From CAZIUL01 sp964542475 (lineage in GTDB: Bacteria > Planctomycetota > B15-G4 > CAYZWU01): 64,000 bases of DNA. Position 1 is the stretch's first letter, and each line of letters begins with the position of its first letter. The DNA lies in NCBI GenBank assembly GCA_964542475.1, contig CAZIUL010000019.1, positions 7,621-71,620 on the forward strand, written 5' to 3'. A model generated the notes under the pieces. The model saw nothing but the letters and a program-made list of their open reading frames with translations. It was not told the DNA's origin and did not search any database. Of this stretch, positions 1-9,478 are shown piece by piece. The translations under genes and the position numbers were made by a program.

Positions 1-2
1 GC

Positions 3-2981
3 CGAAGCCGCGGAAACCATCTTCTTTTCGAAAAGCAGGCAAAAGGCGACGTGCCGTTCAGGGCCAGGGAGGAGTTCACTCTCAAGGATCCGGAAACCGG
101 GCTATACCCGCTGGGCATGGACAGCTCACCGGTCAGGGCTGACCCCTGCCACAGCGGATGGTCCGACATCTTTTTCCTCGGAATGGACTTTCCATCGGGC
201 GCCCGCGTGATCAACATGTCAGTGGACCTTTGCGTTCACGGCAAAGGTAAGCCCACCCCTCCAATCGATGTCTACTGCCGGATGATAGACGACCCCGTCA
301 TCCGCCTTGTATCAATGGATCTCAAATGCAGCAAGGACGTTGAAGACCTTGACGAACTGTTCAACTTCGGCAACGACCACCTCGGGCTCGTGAAAGCCGG
401 AGTCGTGGCATCCGGCGTGATCCCTCCATCCTTCGAGGGAAAGTCCATCTCCCTGGACCGGCTCCTCGAGCGGTTCCTCGGCAAAAGGGGAGGCTTCGAA
501 CTCGCCACATGGGTCAAGGACATTCCAAAGGGATCGCGCCTTGCGGTCAGCACAACCCTGCTTTCCGCAATAATAACAAGGCTCATGCGTTTCAGCGGCC
601 AGACGAGAAACATCGAGGGGCCGCTGACCGAAGAGGAACGCCGGCTCGTCGCATCCCGGGCCATTTTAGGCGAATGGCTCGGCGGCTCAGGCGGAGGCTG
701 GCAGGATTCGGGCGGCATCTGGCCGGGCATAAAGGTAATCGAGGGCGTGGAAGCCGCCAAGGGAGATCCTGAGTTCGGTGTCAGCCGCGGACGCCTCCTG
801 CCCGCTCACCACGTGCTCGCCATGCAGCAGCTCAGCCCAGAGGTGGAATCGCGCCTGAACAAGTCGATCGTCATGGTTCACGGCGGCATGTCCCAGAACG
901 TGGGGCCGATCCTGGAAATGGTCACTGAGAAATACCTTCTGAGGTCCGCCAAGGAATGGAAGGCCCGCCTCGACGGTTACGAGATCCTCGACGAGGTGGT
1001 GGATGCCGTCAAGAACGGCGAGATGAAAGAGCTCGGCTCTTTAACGACCAGGGACTGGGAATCGGTCACCAAGGTCATTATACCGTGGGCCACCAACGCG
1101 TTCTCCGAGGATCTGATCGCCAGGATCAAGCAGCGCTTCAATGATGACTACTGGGGATTTCTCATGCTCGGGGGCATGGCAGGCGGAGGCATGGCATTCA
1201 TAATCGATCCCAAGGTCCACGACGGTTTCGTGCACGAAGTGAAAAGTATCATGACCGAACTCAAACGGTTTTACAACGAATCGCTGCCGTTCGCCATGGA
1301 CCCGGTGGTCTACGACTTCAAGCTCAACTACGAGGGCATCATGGCTTCCTTACGCGAGGGCAAACACGCTCTCATGCCCGAGATCTACTATTGTGACGGC
1401 CTCGAAAACGCGGCGGCTTCCAGCGATGATAAATGGGTTGCCGCTCATGAAAAAGAGTTAGAGGTGCTGTGCGGCGACCAGGATACCGTGGCATGCTCAA
1501 GCAACGACACTCCTCTCGCAGCGTACTGGATGGAGAGGATCTTCGGGAAAGGACCCGGCGCGGCTTCAGGCCCCGGGACCGGCAACAGCGCCTCCTGTAA
1601 CGAGGAGGAGGCGGAGAAGATCAAGATAGAAAACGGATTCGATTCAGAATCCCACGGCAGCCTCAAGGCCCGCCTCAAGAGCGGCAGGATCGGAACCAGC
1701 AGGAACAGGCTCCCGGGCAAAACCGCTATCGAGGATGTGGCGCGCGAACACTATGTATCAGCCCTCAGCGAGAAGGAGATCGAAAACAGGGAGAGGATCG
1801 AGAAAACAGGTATCGCCGCTCTTGATGACGGCAAAGCCGCTGTTGTGACATTCAGCGGAGGGCTCGGCAGCCGCTGGACAGAGGGGGCGGCTGTGGTCAA
1901 ACCTATCAACCCCTTTGTCATGATGGCGGGCAGGCACCGCAGCTTCACGGAAATACATCTGGCGAAAAGCCGGCGCGCATCCATTCGCCACGACGCACAG
2001 GTCCAGCACGTGTTCACCACCAGCTTCCTGACCCATGACGCGTTTCAGCGATGCCTCGACCGAAACAACAGCTTCGGGTACGAGGGTCCTGTCCGGATGT
2101 CCCGGGCACACGCCATCGGGCACCGGGTATTCCCGATGGAAAGGGACCTGCGCTTCATCTGGGAAGAGCTGCCACAGCAGATGCTGGACGAACAGCAGCA
2201 GAAGGTTCTCGAGGACTACCACGAGGCGATCATCGAATGGACCCGCGAAAAGGGCGAAGGCGAAGACTACAAGGACAACATCCCGATCCAGAGGTTCAAC
2301 CCGCCCGGACACTGGTACGAGATTCCGAACATGTTCCGAAACGGTGTGCTGGCAGAGCTCATGAACGAGAATCCCGGAATCGAGTATCTCCTTGCGCACA
2401 ACACGGACACTCTCGGAACATGGCTCGACCCCCTCATTCTCGGCATGCACATCGAAAGCGGCAAGGCGATCAGCTTCGAGGTGACAGCAAGGCGCTACGA
2501 GGACAAGGGAGGCGGACTGACCCTTGTGGACGGCAGACCCCAGCTCATGGAGGCGCTGGCCCTGCCGAGGGAGGAGGACGAGTTCAAGCTGAGCTTCTAC
2601 AACACGCTCACAAACTGGATCACCATTGACCGCCTGCTCGACATTTTCGGCCTGACGCGCAGAGACATCATCCGCTCGGCGGATCATGAGGAGTCAAGGG
2701 AAAAGGTTGCGGCCGCGGTCCGTCGCGTGGAAGAGCAGCTCCCCACCTATGTGACCATCAAAGGGGTCAAGCTGATCTGGGGCGCCGGCCAGGAGGACAT
2801 TTTTCCGGTGGCACAGTTTGAGAAGCTTTGGGGCGATATGAGCCGCCTTGAAGAAGTGAAAGCCGGTTTCATAGCTGTACCGCGAAACCGCGGGCAGCAG
2901 CTCAAGGATCCTGCACAGCTAGACGCGTGGGTAAGGGACGGGTCGTGTCGCGGAATCGAAGAGCTTGCTCTGTTCGAGTAG
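3..2981 (+). CDS. GHMP sugar kinase / UGPase-like nucleotidyltransferase fusion (5' partial)
   Basis: The frame is open to the left edge, so the true start lies outside the window; 992 residues are visible. The N-terminal half reads as a GHMP-family sugar kinase: an opening block GWSDIFFLGMDFPSG, a phosphate-binding stretch PKGSRLAVSTTLLSA, a fucokinase-like GGSGGGWQDSGGIWPG, and a late glycine motif GGMAGGGMAF. The C-terminal ~430 residues look like the eukaryotic-type UDP-glucose pyrophosphorylase family: VVTFSGGLGSRW resembles the nucleotide-binding loop, followed by FNPPGHWYEIPNMF and AHNTDTLG. The expected role is phosphorylation of a free sugar at C1 and its transfer to a nucleotide, a salvage route to an activated sugar for glycans. 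Known bifunctional fucokinases (FKP) carry the transferase first and the kinase second; here the order is reversed. Sugar and nucleotide specificity cannot be read. It converges on the FKBP gene. Confidence 0.75.
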   Translation, partial: RSRGNHLLFEKQAKGDVPFRAREEFTLKDPETGLYPLGMDSSPVRADPCHSGWSDIFFLGMDFPSGARVINMSVDLCVHGKGKPTPPIDVYCRMIDDPVIRLVSMDLKCSKDVEDLDELFNFGNDHLGLVKAGVVASGVIPPSFEGKSISLDRLLERFLGKRGGFELATWVKDIPKGSRLAVSTTLLSAIITRLMRFSGQTRNIEGPLTEEERRLVASRAILGEWLGGSGGGWQDSGGIWPGIKVIEGVEAAKGDPEFGVSRGRLLPAHHVLAMQQLSPEVESRLNKSIVMVHGGMSQNVGPILEMVTEKYLLRSAKEWKARLDGYEILDEVVDAVKNGEMKELGSLTTRDWESVTKVIIPWATNAFSEDLIARIKQRFNDDYWGFLMLGGMAGGGMAFIIDPKVHDGFVHEVKSIMTELKRFYNESLPFAMDPVVYDFKLNYEGIMASLREGKHALMPEIYYCDGLENAAASSDDKWVAAHEKELEVLCGDQDTVACSSNDTPLAAYWMERIFGKGPGAASGPGTGNSASCNEEEAEKIKIENGFDSESHGSLKARLKSGRIGTSRNRLPGKTAIEDVAREHYVSALSEKEIENRERIEKTGIAALDDGKAAVVTFSGGLGSRWTEGAAVVKPINPFVMMAGRHRSFTEIHLAKSRRASIRHDAQVQHVFTTSFLTHDAFQRCLDRNNSFGYEGPVRMSRAHAIGHRVFPMERDLRFIWEELPQQMLDEQQQKVLEDYHEAIIEWTREKGEGEDYKDNIPIQRFNPPGHWYEIPNMFRNGVLAELMNENPGIEYLLAHNTDTLGTWLDPLILGMHIESGKAISFEVTARRYEDKGGGLTLVDGRPQLMEALALPREEDEFKLSFYNTLTNWITIDRLLDIFGLTRRDIIRSADHEESREKVAAAVRRVEEQLPTYVTIKGVKLIWGAGQEDIFPVAQFEKLWGDMSRLEEVKAGFIAVPRNRGQQLKDPAQLDAWVRDGSCRGIEELALFE

Positions 2982-3008
2982 GAGGGACGGCGTGGAAGCC
3001 GACCCTCC
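2981..3008. terminator. Hairpin between convergent genes
   Basis: GGAGGG-a-CGGC, loop gtggaa, GCCG-a-CCCTCC forms a symmetric ten-pair stem with one internal A/A mismatch. It overlaps the last base of the kinase-fusion stop codon and lies 16 bp from the stop of the facing FKBP gene. No T-run follows on either strand, so it is only a candidate bidirectional terminator or mRNA-end stabiliser. Confidence 0.45.
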
Positions 3009-3024
3009 ATATCCGTCCTCTTCT

Positions 3025-4218
3025 TTAATACGAAATCCCGTGCAACTCTATGTAAAAAATCAACGTGGCGTTCGACGGGATCTTGGGAGGACTCCCCTGC
3101 TCGCCGTATGCAAGGTCGCCAGGTATTATGAACCTGTAGATCGCCCCTTCCTCCATGAGCTGGAGCCCCTCGTTCCACCCCGGTATCACGCGGCCGAGCC
3201 TGAATGAGGCGGTGTCGCCCCTCTCGTAAGAGCTGTCAAAAAGCGTTCCGTCCTCGAGCCACCCGGCATAGTGCACGGTAACCATATGCCCGATAAGAGG
3301 TTTTCTATCTTTATTTTCCCCTTCTTTTATCACCTCGTACTTCAAGCCGCTGTCCGTGGTTTTGAGCTTTTCCGGCGCAGAAACGACGAACTCGGGCACA
3401 GGCAGCGGCTTCACTATCCTCACAAGCTCCAGCTCCCACACGCACTTGGAGTTGGGTGGTATAACCCGGCCCCCGCCCTTTTCGCCAAAAGCCAATTCGG
3501 GCGGCACCTCGAAACGGTACCTCGATCCCTCCTTGAGCATCCCAACTCCCGCCTCAAATATCTCGAGCTCCATCTTGCCCATGACAAACTTCAGATCCCT
3601 TGAGTGGAGCTCGTTGCAGTCGCCAAGCTCCCCTTCCATGTTCCAGAAAGCGTACTTGACCTGGACCATTTCGCCTTCGGTGGGGATATCACCCTGACCC
3701 TCGATGAGCGGTTCATAAACGAGGCCGGATTCTGTTTTCTTCTGAACCTTGGGATTTCCCTTCTTGAACTTCGGCACATCAGGTCCCTTACGTATCTTCT
3801 GAAGCTCTATCTCGAATGTAAGCGTTGAGTTCGGCGGAATCTTGGGAGGCCTGCCACGCTCGCCGTAGGCCATCTCCGAAGGGACGATGAACCTGAACTT
3901 TGCCCCGCAGGTCATGAGCTGGACGCCCTCTGTCCATCCGGGAATCACCTGGTCGAGGCGGAAGTTGGTCGGCACCCCGCGGCTGTACGAAGAATCGAAC
4001 TCCGTGCCGTCCTGGAGCATCCCCTTGTAATGAACCTCCACATTGTCATAGCGACCCGGATGCGGCCCGCCATCCCCTTCCCTGATGACCATGTACTGGA
4101 GCCCAGAGGCTGTCGTTGTGTACTTGCCTTCGTCAGTGACAGAAGGATCCTTATCCTGACAAACAGCGGTTATCGAAGACAAAACCGATAAAACCAGCAT
4201 CAACGGTATGAATTTCAT
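3025..4218 (-). CDS. Secreted three-domain FKBP-type peptidyl-prolyl isomerase
   Basis: 397 aa with an N-terminal signal peptide (MKFIPLMLVLSVLSS) and three tandem FKBP domains at about residues 35-140, 160-265 and 290-397. Domains 1 and 3 carry the family signature (VEVHYKGMLQDGTEFDSSY, VIPGW, AYGE) and should be active periplasmic isomerases. The middle domain keeps the fold motifs (LAFGEKGGG, IPPN) but its active-site strand reads KYAFWNMEGELGDCNELHS, without the DGT.FDSS block. It is probably structural or substrate-binding. An AGGAG site on the minus strand lies 7 nt before the ATG at 4218 but only 1 nt before the in-frame ATG at 4224, so 4218 is preferred. The protein is larger than ordinary one- or two-domain FKBPs and likely assists exported proteins. 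Confidence 0.9.
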   Translation of the reverse strand: MKFIPLMLVLSVLSSITAVCQDKDPSVTDEGKYTTTASGLQYMVIREGDGGPHPGRYDNVEVHYKGMLQDGTEFDSSYSRGVPTNFRLDQVIPGWTEGVQLMTCGAKFRFIVPSEMAYGERGRPPKIPPNSTLTFEIELQKIRKGPDVPKFKKGNPKVQKKTESGLVYEPLIEGQGDIPTEGEMVQVKYAFWNMEGELGDCNELHSRDLKFVMGKMELEIFEAGVGMLKEGSRYRFEVPPELAFGEKGGGRVIPPNSKCVWELELVRIVKPLPVPEFVVSAPEKLKTTDSGLKYEVIKEGENKDRKPLIGHMVTVHYAGWLEDGTLFDSSYERGDTASFRLGRVIPGWNEGLQLMEEGAIYRFIIPGDLAYGEQGSPPKIPSNATLIFYIELHGISY

Positions 4219-4435
4219 ATTCATGCTCCTATTTGTGTATATTTCCAATCGAATAGTTGCTCGAACCGGCAATAGATACGCACGGTTCTCGAAAACACGG
4301 AAACAAAACATTTCATCATAGATTTCGTTGCTTTTCCAGGTTTTCTTGCGCCATTTTTCAAAAGCGGCTATGAAACAGGCCTGCAAGAGCTTATTTTTCA
4401 CCTGTGTCTTTTCGTGCATTTTGGAGGTCGGCTTC

Positions 4436-6190
4436 ATGCGCATCCTGTTCTTCATTTTCATGCTGTTCATCGCTTTGAGCGGAACCGCTTTTTCGAGCAA
4501 CTTCCTCTGTCCCACGGCAGCTGATCGGTCAGACTACACAAAGGACTTCGAGTTCATCGAAAAAACAGTGGCCAGGAGCTATCCGTGCCTCAAAAGCAAA
4601 AAGATCGACTGGAAAAGAGCATGCGCGAAAATGCGCCCCATGTTCATGAAATGTGAGAGCGATGCAGAGCATGTAAAAAACGTCATGCGCCTGCTTGCCG
4701 TGCTGAAGGACAGCCACAGCGGTGTCATCCGAACATCAATCGATTGGAAGCTTCTACCGTCGAAGTTCGACGGACTCTACGGTGGCGGGCTCTGGATGGG
4801 CTGGGACAACGGGTTCATCATATTGAGAGGTATGATGCAGGACCACCACATGAAAGGATCAATCCCCGCGGGCTCAGCCCTGGCCGCGATCAACAGCGAG
4901 CCCGCGTGGCTGGCCATTGCCAGGGAAAAGAAACGGATTACCCCTTTCATGGGCTCGTCTTCGGACCACTCGCTGTTCGCATCCATGAGCAACAGGTTCT
5001 TTCAGTTCGGCAATGAACAAAAAATCGATCTGCTCTTTCTGATGCCGGATGCAAAAACCAGGAACGTATCCCTGTCCCGCTGGGGCCCGGGCGGCAAGGC
5101 GTTTTCTCCGTCATCCGCTACGCTGCCGGAGGGAGTTGAATGGGCAAAGGGAGCGGTCTCAGCGTTTATAAAGTCGCCCTGGTGCGGAAAGCTCGGGTAC
5201 CTCCGCATAACCGGGAGCATGAACTCCTCCGATGCAAATCTGTTTCACACGGCGCTGGACCGGCTAAAAGGCATGGAAGCGCTTCTGCTCGACTGCAGGG
5301 GCATGGGCGGCGGCGGCGACGGCCCGGCCTGGGACATAGCGGGCCGTTTCTTCGAAAACGGGGTGAACAACGGGATCAACGGACGCATAGAGGCATCCGG
5401 TTCATGGCGTTTCAGCGGGCCTGTTGTGATGCTCCAGGACGAGCTCGAGGTGTCTTCCGCGGAAACGTTCACCTGGGCGATGAGCGAAACCGAACGTGTC
5501 GTGTCGGTCGGGCGCAACACCGGCGGATGGGCCATCATCCCAAAGGTCTTCAAATGCCCTTCCGGTCTCGTGGATTTTCGCATGGGTGTCACCGACCGGC
5601 AAACTCCCATCGAACGTGTCCGCACCGAGGGTGTGGGCTGGCCGCCTGACGTGCTCATACCGTACGGCCCGGTCTTCTGCGGGATGAAGGACCCTGTAAT
5701 GGAGGTTGGTTTACAGGTGCTGAGAGTGCTCCACGCTGGTGTCCCGCAAAAAAAAGCAGTAGACGCCTTCAACAGCCTTTTCAGCGGGCAGGTGAAAAAA
5801 TTCAAAAAGGAGGCTCCTAAGCTTTCGAAAGAGCTGAAAGGATGGAAGCCCGAACAGCTCTCGCGCCATGTGGAGGACGACATCGAGGGAAGGATCGAGA
5901 TGGAGATCGCGCTTCTGGAGCTCGACGAGGCCGGTCCTTGTGACGCTCTTGGCGCCGGTGCGCGGCTCGATGAGCTTGCCCGACTCGCTAAAGCCGCTGG
6001 GATCAAGGGACTTCTCAGCCGCCTGGAAAAAACCGTGAAGAAGCTCGGCAAGGAGGCTGCGGCACAGGAGGCGTTCATCGAGATAACCGGGCCCGGCTTC
6101 GAGTCTGACGAGGCATCCAGGAAGGATTTTTTCAAACAACACGGCAAGACGAAAACCGGCCGGTACATCAAGGAACATCTCTGGAAATAA
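4436..6190 (+). CDS. Secreted S41-family peptidase-like protein
   Basis: 584 aa. The start at 4436 has GGAGG 8 nt upstream and opens a clear signal peptide (MRILFFIFMLFIALSG). The C-terminal half has the S41 (tail-specific/tricorn core) order: a strand with LGYLRITG, ALLLDCRGMGGGG, VVMLQDELEVSSAETF, then GRNTGGWA. Ser340 in SSAE sits where S41 enzymes carry the nucleophile of SA.E. The catalytic-lysine segment of CtpA is replaced by N-T-G-G, as in the IRBP/tricorn-like branch. A PDZ-like region lies near residues 100-170. The last ~120 residues are charged and helical with no recognised domain. It stands 5 bp ahead of the STT3-like gene and may be co-transcribed with it. Substrate unknown. 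Confidence 0.75.
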   Translation: MRILFFIFMLFIALSGTAFSSNFLCPTAADRSDYTKDFEFIEKTVARSYPCLKSKKIDWKRACAKMRPMFMKCESDAEHVKNVMRLLAVLKDSHSGVIRTSIDWKLLPSKFDGLYGGGLWMGWDNGFIILRGMMQDHHMKGSIPAGSALAAINSEPAWLAIAREKKRITPFMGSSSDHSLFASMSNRFFQFGNEQKIDLLFLMPDAKTRNVSLSRWGPGGKAFSPSSATLPEGVEWAKGAVSAFIKSPWCGKLGYLRITGSMNSSDANLFHTALDRLKGMEALLLDCRGMGGGGDGPAWDIAGRFFENGVNNGINGRIEASGSWRFSGPVVMLQDELEVSSAETFTWAMSETERVVSVGRNTGGWAIIPKVFKCPSGLVDFRMGVTDRQTPIERVRTEGVGWPPDVLIPYGPVFCGMKDPVMEVGLQVLRVLHAGVPQKKAVDAFNSLFSGQVKKFKKEAPKLSKELKGWKPEQLSRHVEDDIEGRIEMEIALLELDEAGPCDALGAGARLDELARLAKAAGIKGLLSRLEKTVKKLGKEAAAQEAFIEITGPGFESDEASRKDFFKQHGKTKTGRYIKEHLWK

Positions 6191-6195
6191 GCGCG

Positions 6196-8313
6196 GTGAA
6201 GCAGGCACAGAAAAGAGAAAAAAAAGGCAAAGGCAACAAAGGGAAGGAACAGGGCAGGGCCAACCGTTCCGGAGCGCTCTCCCCTGACAAACCGGTGAGA
6301 TGGACCGCTGCTCTGTGCTTCGGCGCTGTGCTCGGCCTGATCTTTTTAGCGTTCCAGTGTTTTCATCTCCCAAAGGTCATGCTTGACGGGGAATCCTTTT
6401 TCCTGGACCCGGACAGCTACGCGTGGATGGACAGGGCACAGCGCGTGATCGAAGAACCCGGAATATTCGTTCACAACGATCCTTTGGACAACTTTCCAAC
6501 CGGGTACAGCTCACACTGGACACAGCCGTTCCATTGGGGGCTTGCGCTTTTTTCCCGGATCTTCCACATCGCTGGAGACAAAAATCCGCTGGAAACAGCC
6601 GGTGTCTGGATCTGCCCGCTCCTCGGCCTTCTTACAGCAGGGCTGCTCTCTGCATGGGCTTTCAGGCGATGGCCATGGCAGGCGGCGCTCCTTGCGGGGT
6701 TCGTCTTCCTGGCAAATCCGTTCGAACAGTGGACGTTTTCCCTCGGCAGACCGGATCACCAGTGCCTCCTTGTGCCGCTTCTGCTCGGGTCGCTGCTTCT
6801 CATGCTCAGACGCGCAGACACGCCATGGTATACGGCTATAAAACAAAACGCTCTCAGCGGAATACTCATGGCAGCGGCTGTCTGGGTCTCGGTTCAGGCG
6901 CTCAGCCTCTGGGCCTTGATCGCAGGCATACTCGTCCTGCACGCAGCGCTCGCCGCAGAACCTGAAAAACGGTCGAGACGCCTGCATGAAGCTCTTGCCT
7001 GGTCAGGAGCCGCCTTTTCAGCCGCGTTCCTGTTCCTGCTCATCGAGCGAAAGGGAAACATCGCATTCGCAGCATTTGACTCCATCTCCATCTGTCATGT
7101 CGTTCTCCTGGCAATGCCGGCAATAGGGCTCTTTGCCGCAAAAAAGGTGCTTTCGAGGAGAAAAGCGCTTGGTTGCCGCTCCTGGTTATTTTCCGCGATC
7201 CTGCTGCCGCTACTCCCGGCATCGGCAGCGGGTATGTTGCTCTGGTACCTTCAAAGATCCGGCATGGGCACGGAGGTGACCGCCGCAACAAGCCGCTGGT
7301 TCGAGATGAACCTGGAGTTTCAACCGGCGATCTTCGCTGTGAACGGAAAACTCGCCCTCGGAAGGTTTCACGAGGCTTTCGGATACTCTTTTTACACCCT
7401 TCCGTTTCTGATCTACGGCGTGGTTGTAACGCGAATGCTGGATTCCCGGGCCAAGCTGCTTCTCGTCACAGGAGTCGTGGTTTCCGCGCTGCTGACCATC
7501 TGGCAGCTCAGATGGAGGGATCTCTATTCGCTCTTCATAATCCCGGTCATGGCTGCAGGCATCTGGGAACTTGTGTCTAGGTCGAAAATAGCCGCTTCGA
7601 ACAACATGATCGGATCGGGGAGGGGAATAGGACGGATCGTTCCCCCTGCAGCCTCAGTCACAGCCGCTGCGATCGTGCTGGTCCCCTGGCTTTCATGCAC
7701 GTGGCAGAGCATCAAAGGCTTCCCGGACCATGAACCGCCCGGAGACTACCAGGCTGTAAGGGAGATATGCACCTGGATACGCGAAAACGATCCTTATATC
7801 CCGGATGATGTAACCCCGCAAGCAGTGCTCGCAGCTTGGGATTTCGGCCCAATGGTAAAACACTGGTCGGGCAGACCTGTGATCGCCGGCCCGTACCACG
7901 GGAACATGGAAGGGGTTCTTGACACCATGACGGCCTACTCTGCAAGAGATCCGGGGGTGTTCGAAAGCATCTCGAAAAAGAGGCGGATCCGGTACGTTCT
8001 TCGCACCCCGAACACTGACCCTTACCACGACCTGTATTCGTTCGAATACATCAGGGGAGCCGAACACCCGGCGATGTACGTGAAAACCGAACAGATCACC
8101 GAAGACGGAAAGGGTATAACGCGGGGATTCGACCTGAACCGCGGCATGACACCTGAAAAAATCGATGATATCCTGTGCCTCCGACTGGTAAAAAACCAGT
8201 GGACAGGTTGGAGCGGGCTTCAGCCGGTCATGATACCGGGGCTGGAACGGATGCTGCCTGATGCGACTAGGATGCCCTATCTGTACAGGTGTGTTTTTTC
8301 ACATTCCCCTTGA
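6196..8313 (+). CDS. STT3-like GT-C membrane glycosyltransferase
   Basis: 705 aa: a lysine-rich cytoplasmic start (about 35 residues), about a dozen hydrophobic segments to residue ~490, then a soluble C-terminal domain. The first external loop carries DPDSYAW at residues 71-77, the acidic metal-binding motif position of GT-C enzymes, and SLGRPDHQ follows near residue 180. In the soluble domain W548-D549-F550-G551 aligns in position with the WWDYG signature of STT3/AglB/PglB oligosaccharyltransferases. These features suggest transfer of a lipid-linked glycan or sugar outside the inner membrane. Start is a GTG 5 bp after the upstream stop with no strong Shine-Dalgarno, suggesting translational coupling. 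The family call is solid; true oligosaccharyltransferase activity is inferred. Confidence 0.75.
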   Translation: MKQAQKREKKGKGNKGKEQGRANRSGALSPDKPVRWTAALCFGAVLGLIFLAFQCFHLPKVMLDGESFFLDPDSYAWMDRAQRVIEEPGIFVHNDPLDNFPTGYSSHWTQPFHWGLALFSRIFHIAGDKNPLETAGVWICPLLGLLTAGLLSAWAFRRWPWQAALLAGFVFLANPFEQWTFSLGRPDHQCLLVPLLLGSLLLMLRRADTPWYTAIKQNALSGILMAAAVWVSVQALSLWALIAGILVLHAALAAEPEKRSRRLHEALAWSGAAFSAAFLFLLIERKGNIAFAAFDSISICHVVLLAMPAIGLFAAKKVLSRRKALGCRSWLFSAILLPLLPASAAGMLLWYLQRSGMGTEVTAATSRWFEMNLEFQPAIFAVNGKLALGRFHEAFGYSFYTLPFLIYGVVVTRMLDSRAKLLLVTGVVVSALLTIWQLRWRDLYSLFIIPVMAAGIWELVSRSKIAASNNMIGSGRGIGRIVPPAASVTAAAIVLVPWLSCTWQSIKGFPDHEPPGDYQAVREICTWIRENDPYIPDDVTPQAVLAAWDFGPMVKHWSGRPVIAGPYHGNMEGVLDTMTAYSARDPGVFESISKKRRIRYVLRTPNTDPYHDLYSFEYIRGAEHPAMYVKTEQITEDGKGITRGFDLNRGMTPEKIDDILCLRLVKNQWTGWSGLQPVMIPGLERMLPDATRMPYLYRCVFSHSP

Positions 8314-8420
8314 AGAACAAGCGGCTTTTTTCTATTTATCCTAACTTGCCAAAAAAGTTTAAACGTTTTCGATTCCAGGTCAAACACGAGCTGCACAAGA
8401 ACGTAACAACTGGATTATTC

Positions 8421-8435
8421 ATCCGTTAAACGGAT
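8421..8435. promoter_or_regulatory. 15-bp perfect palindrome upstream of the Bat operon
   Basis: ATCCGTT-A-AACGGAT is a perfect inverted repeat with 7-bp arms, 36 bp before the moxR start codon. It has the size and position of a dimeric regulator operator. No convincing -35/-10 pair could be assigned in the 158-bp gap. Confidence 0.4.
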
Positions 8436-8471
8436 CAACCTGTTCCGGAACATTGAAAGGAGATCGCATAA

Positions 8472-9461
8472 ATGCAGGTGGATGTTCATCAGATCAAGGA
8501 TAAAGTGGTCGAGAAATCCGAAATGATCCTTCGCCTGAAATCCGAGATCAACAAGGCGATAGTCGGGCAGGACGAGATGATATCCCGCCTGCTCGTGGGT
8601 CTTCTGACGGATGGCCACATCCTGCTGGAAGGGGTGCCGGGGCTTGCAAAGACAACAGCGATCAAGAGCCTGGCCACATCTCTTTCCACGCGGTTCCAGA
8701 GGATCCAGTTCACCCCTGACCTCTTGCCCGCGGACCTTATCGGCACCCTGATCTACGTGCCCCACGACGGCACCTTCAAGACACGGAAAGGCCCGATTTT
8801 TTCGAACTTCATTCTCGCCGACGAGATCAACCGCGCCCCATCCAAAGTACAGTCAGCTCTGCTCGAAGCGATGCAGGAGAGGCAGGTAACCATCGGGGAA
8901 GAGACCTTTCCTCTGAAAGGCCTTTTTCTCGTGATGGCAACGCAGAACCCCATCGAACAGGAGGGAACGTACCCTTTACCCGAAGCCCAGGTGGACAGGT
9001 TCATGCTGAAGGTGAAGATCACGTACCCAAAGCCGGAGGAGGAGCGCCGGATCATGGATCTCGCGTTCGACGACACCGCGACCGATGTCAAGCCGGTGCT
9101 CGATCCCGAGGAGATCGCATCCATGCAGGAGGTGACCAAGCTCATCTACATCGATGAGCAGATAAAGAAGTACATCCTGGACATCGTCATGGCCACCCGT
9201 GATCCGGCAGGCTTCAAGATGAAGGACCTCGCGCCCCTCATCGAGTACGGCGGATCGCCAAGGGCTTCGATCTACCTCGGCCTGGCGGCCCGTGCAACCG
9301 CGTTTTTGCAGGGGCGTGGTTATGTCACTCCTCAGGACGTGAAGGACATCGCCTACGACATACTCAGGCACCGCATCATCCTTACATACGAGGCGGAAGC
9401 CGAACAGACAACAACGGAAGATGTGATCACCTCGATCCTTTCCACAGTTCCAGTGCCGTAA
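8472..9461 (+). CDS. moxR: MoxR-family AAA+ ATPase
   Basis: 329 aa, full length for MoxR. The Walker A loop is GVPGLAKT (residues 54-61), Walker B is ILADEINR, and MATQNPIEQEGTYPLPEAQ is the MoxR sensor block. MoxR ATPases are chaperone-like and act on von Willebrand A (VWA) proteins encoded beside them, here DUF58, BatA and BatB. The ATG at 8472 has AAAGGAGAT about 9 nt upstream. It is the first gene of a nine-gene operon running to 19415. Confidence 0.95.
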   Translation: MQVDVHQIKDKVVEKSEMILRLKSEINKAIVGQDEMISRLLVGLLTDGHILLEGVPGLAKTTAIKSLATSLSTRFQRIQFTPDLLPADLIGTLIYVPHDGTFKTRKGPIFSNFILADEINRAPSKVQSALLEAMQERQVTIGEETFPLKGLFLVMATQNPIEQEGTYPLPEAQVDRFMLKVKITYPKPEEERRIMDLAFDDTATDVKPVLDPEEIASMQEVTKLIYIDEQIKKYILDIVMATRDPAGFKMKDLAPLIEYGGSPRASIYLGLAARATAFLQGRGYVTPQDVKDIAYDILRHRIILTYEAEAEQTTTEDVITSILSTVPVP

Positions 9462-9478
9462 CCCGGGAATGAAGCTCA

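Noticed and set aside
1758..2687. Long minus-strand frame (309 aa) opposite the kinase fusion
   Set aside because: Low-complexity, no ribosome site, entirely antisense to a well-supported coding frame; typical shadow.
2981..3008. Strong Rho-independent terminator
   Set aside because: Stem is good but no T-run follows on either strand; kept with low confidence.
5245..6171. 308-aa minus-strand frame opposite the S41-like gene
   Set aside because: Ser/Pro-rich composition is a mirror of the real gene; no start signal.
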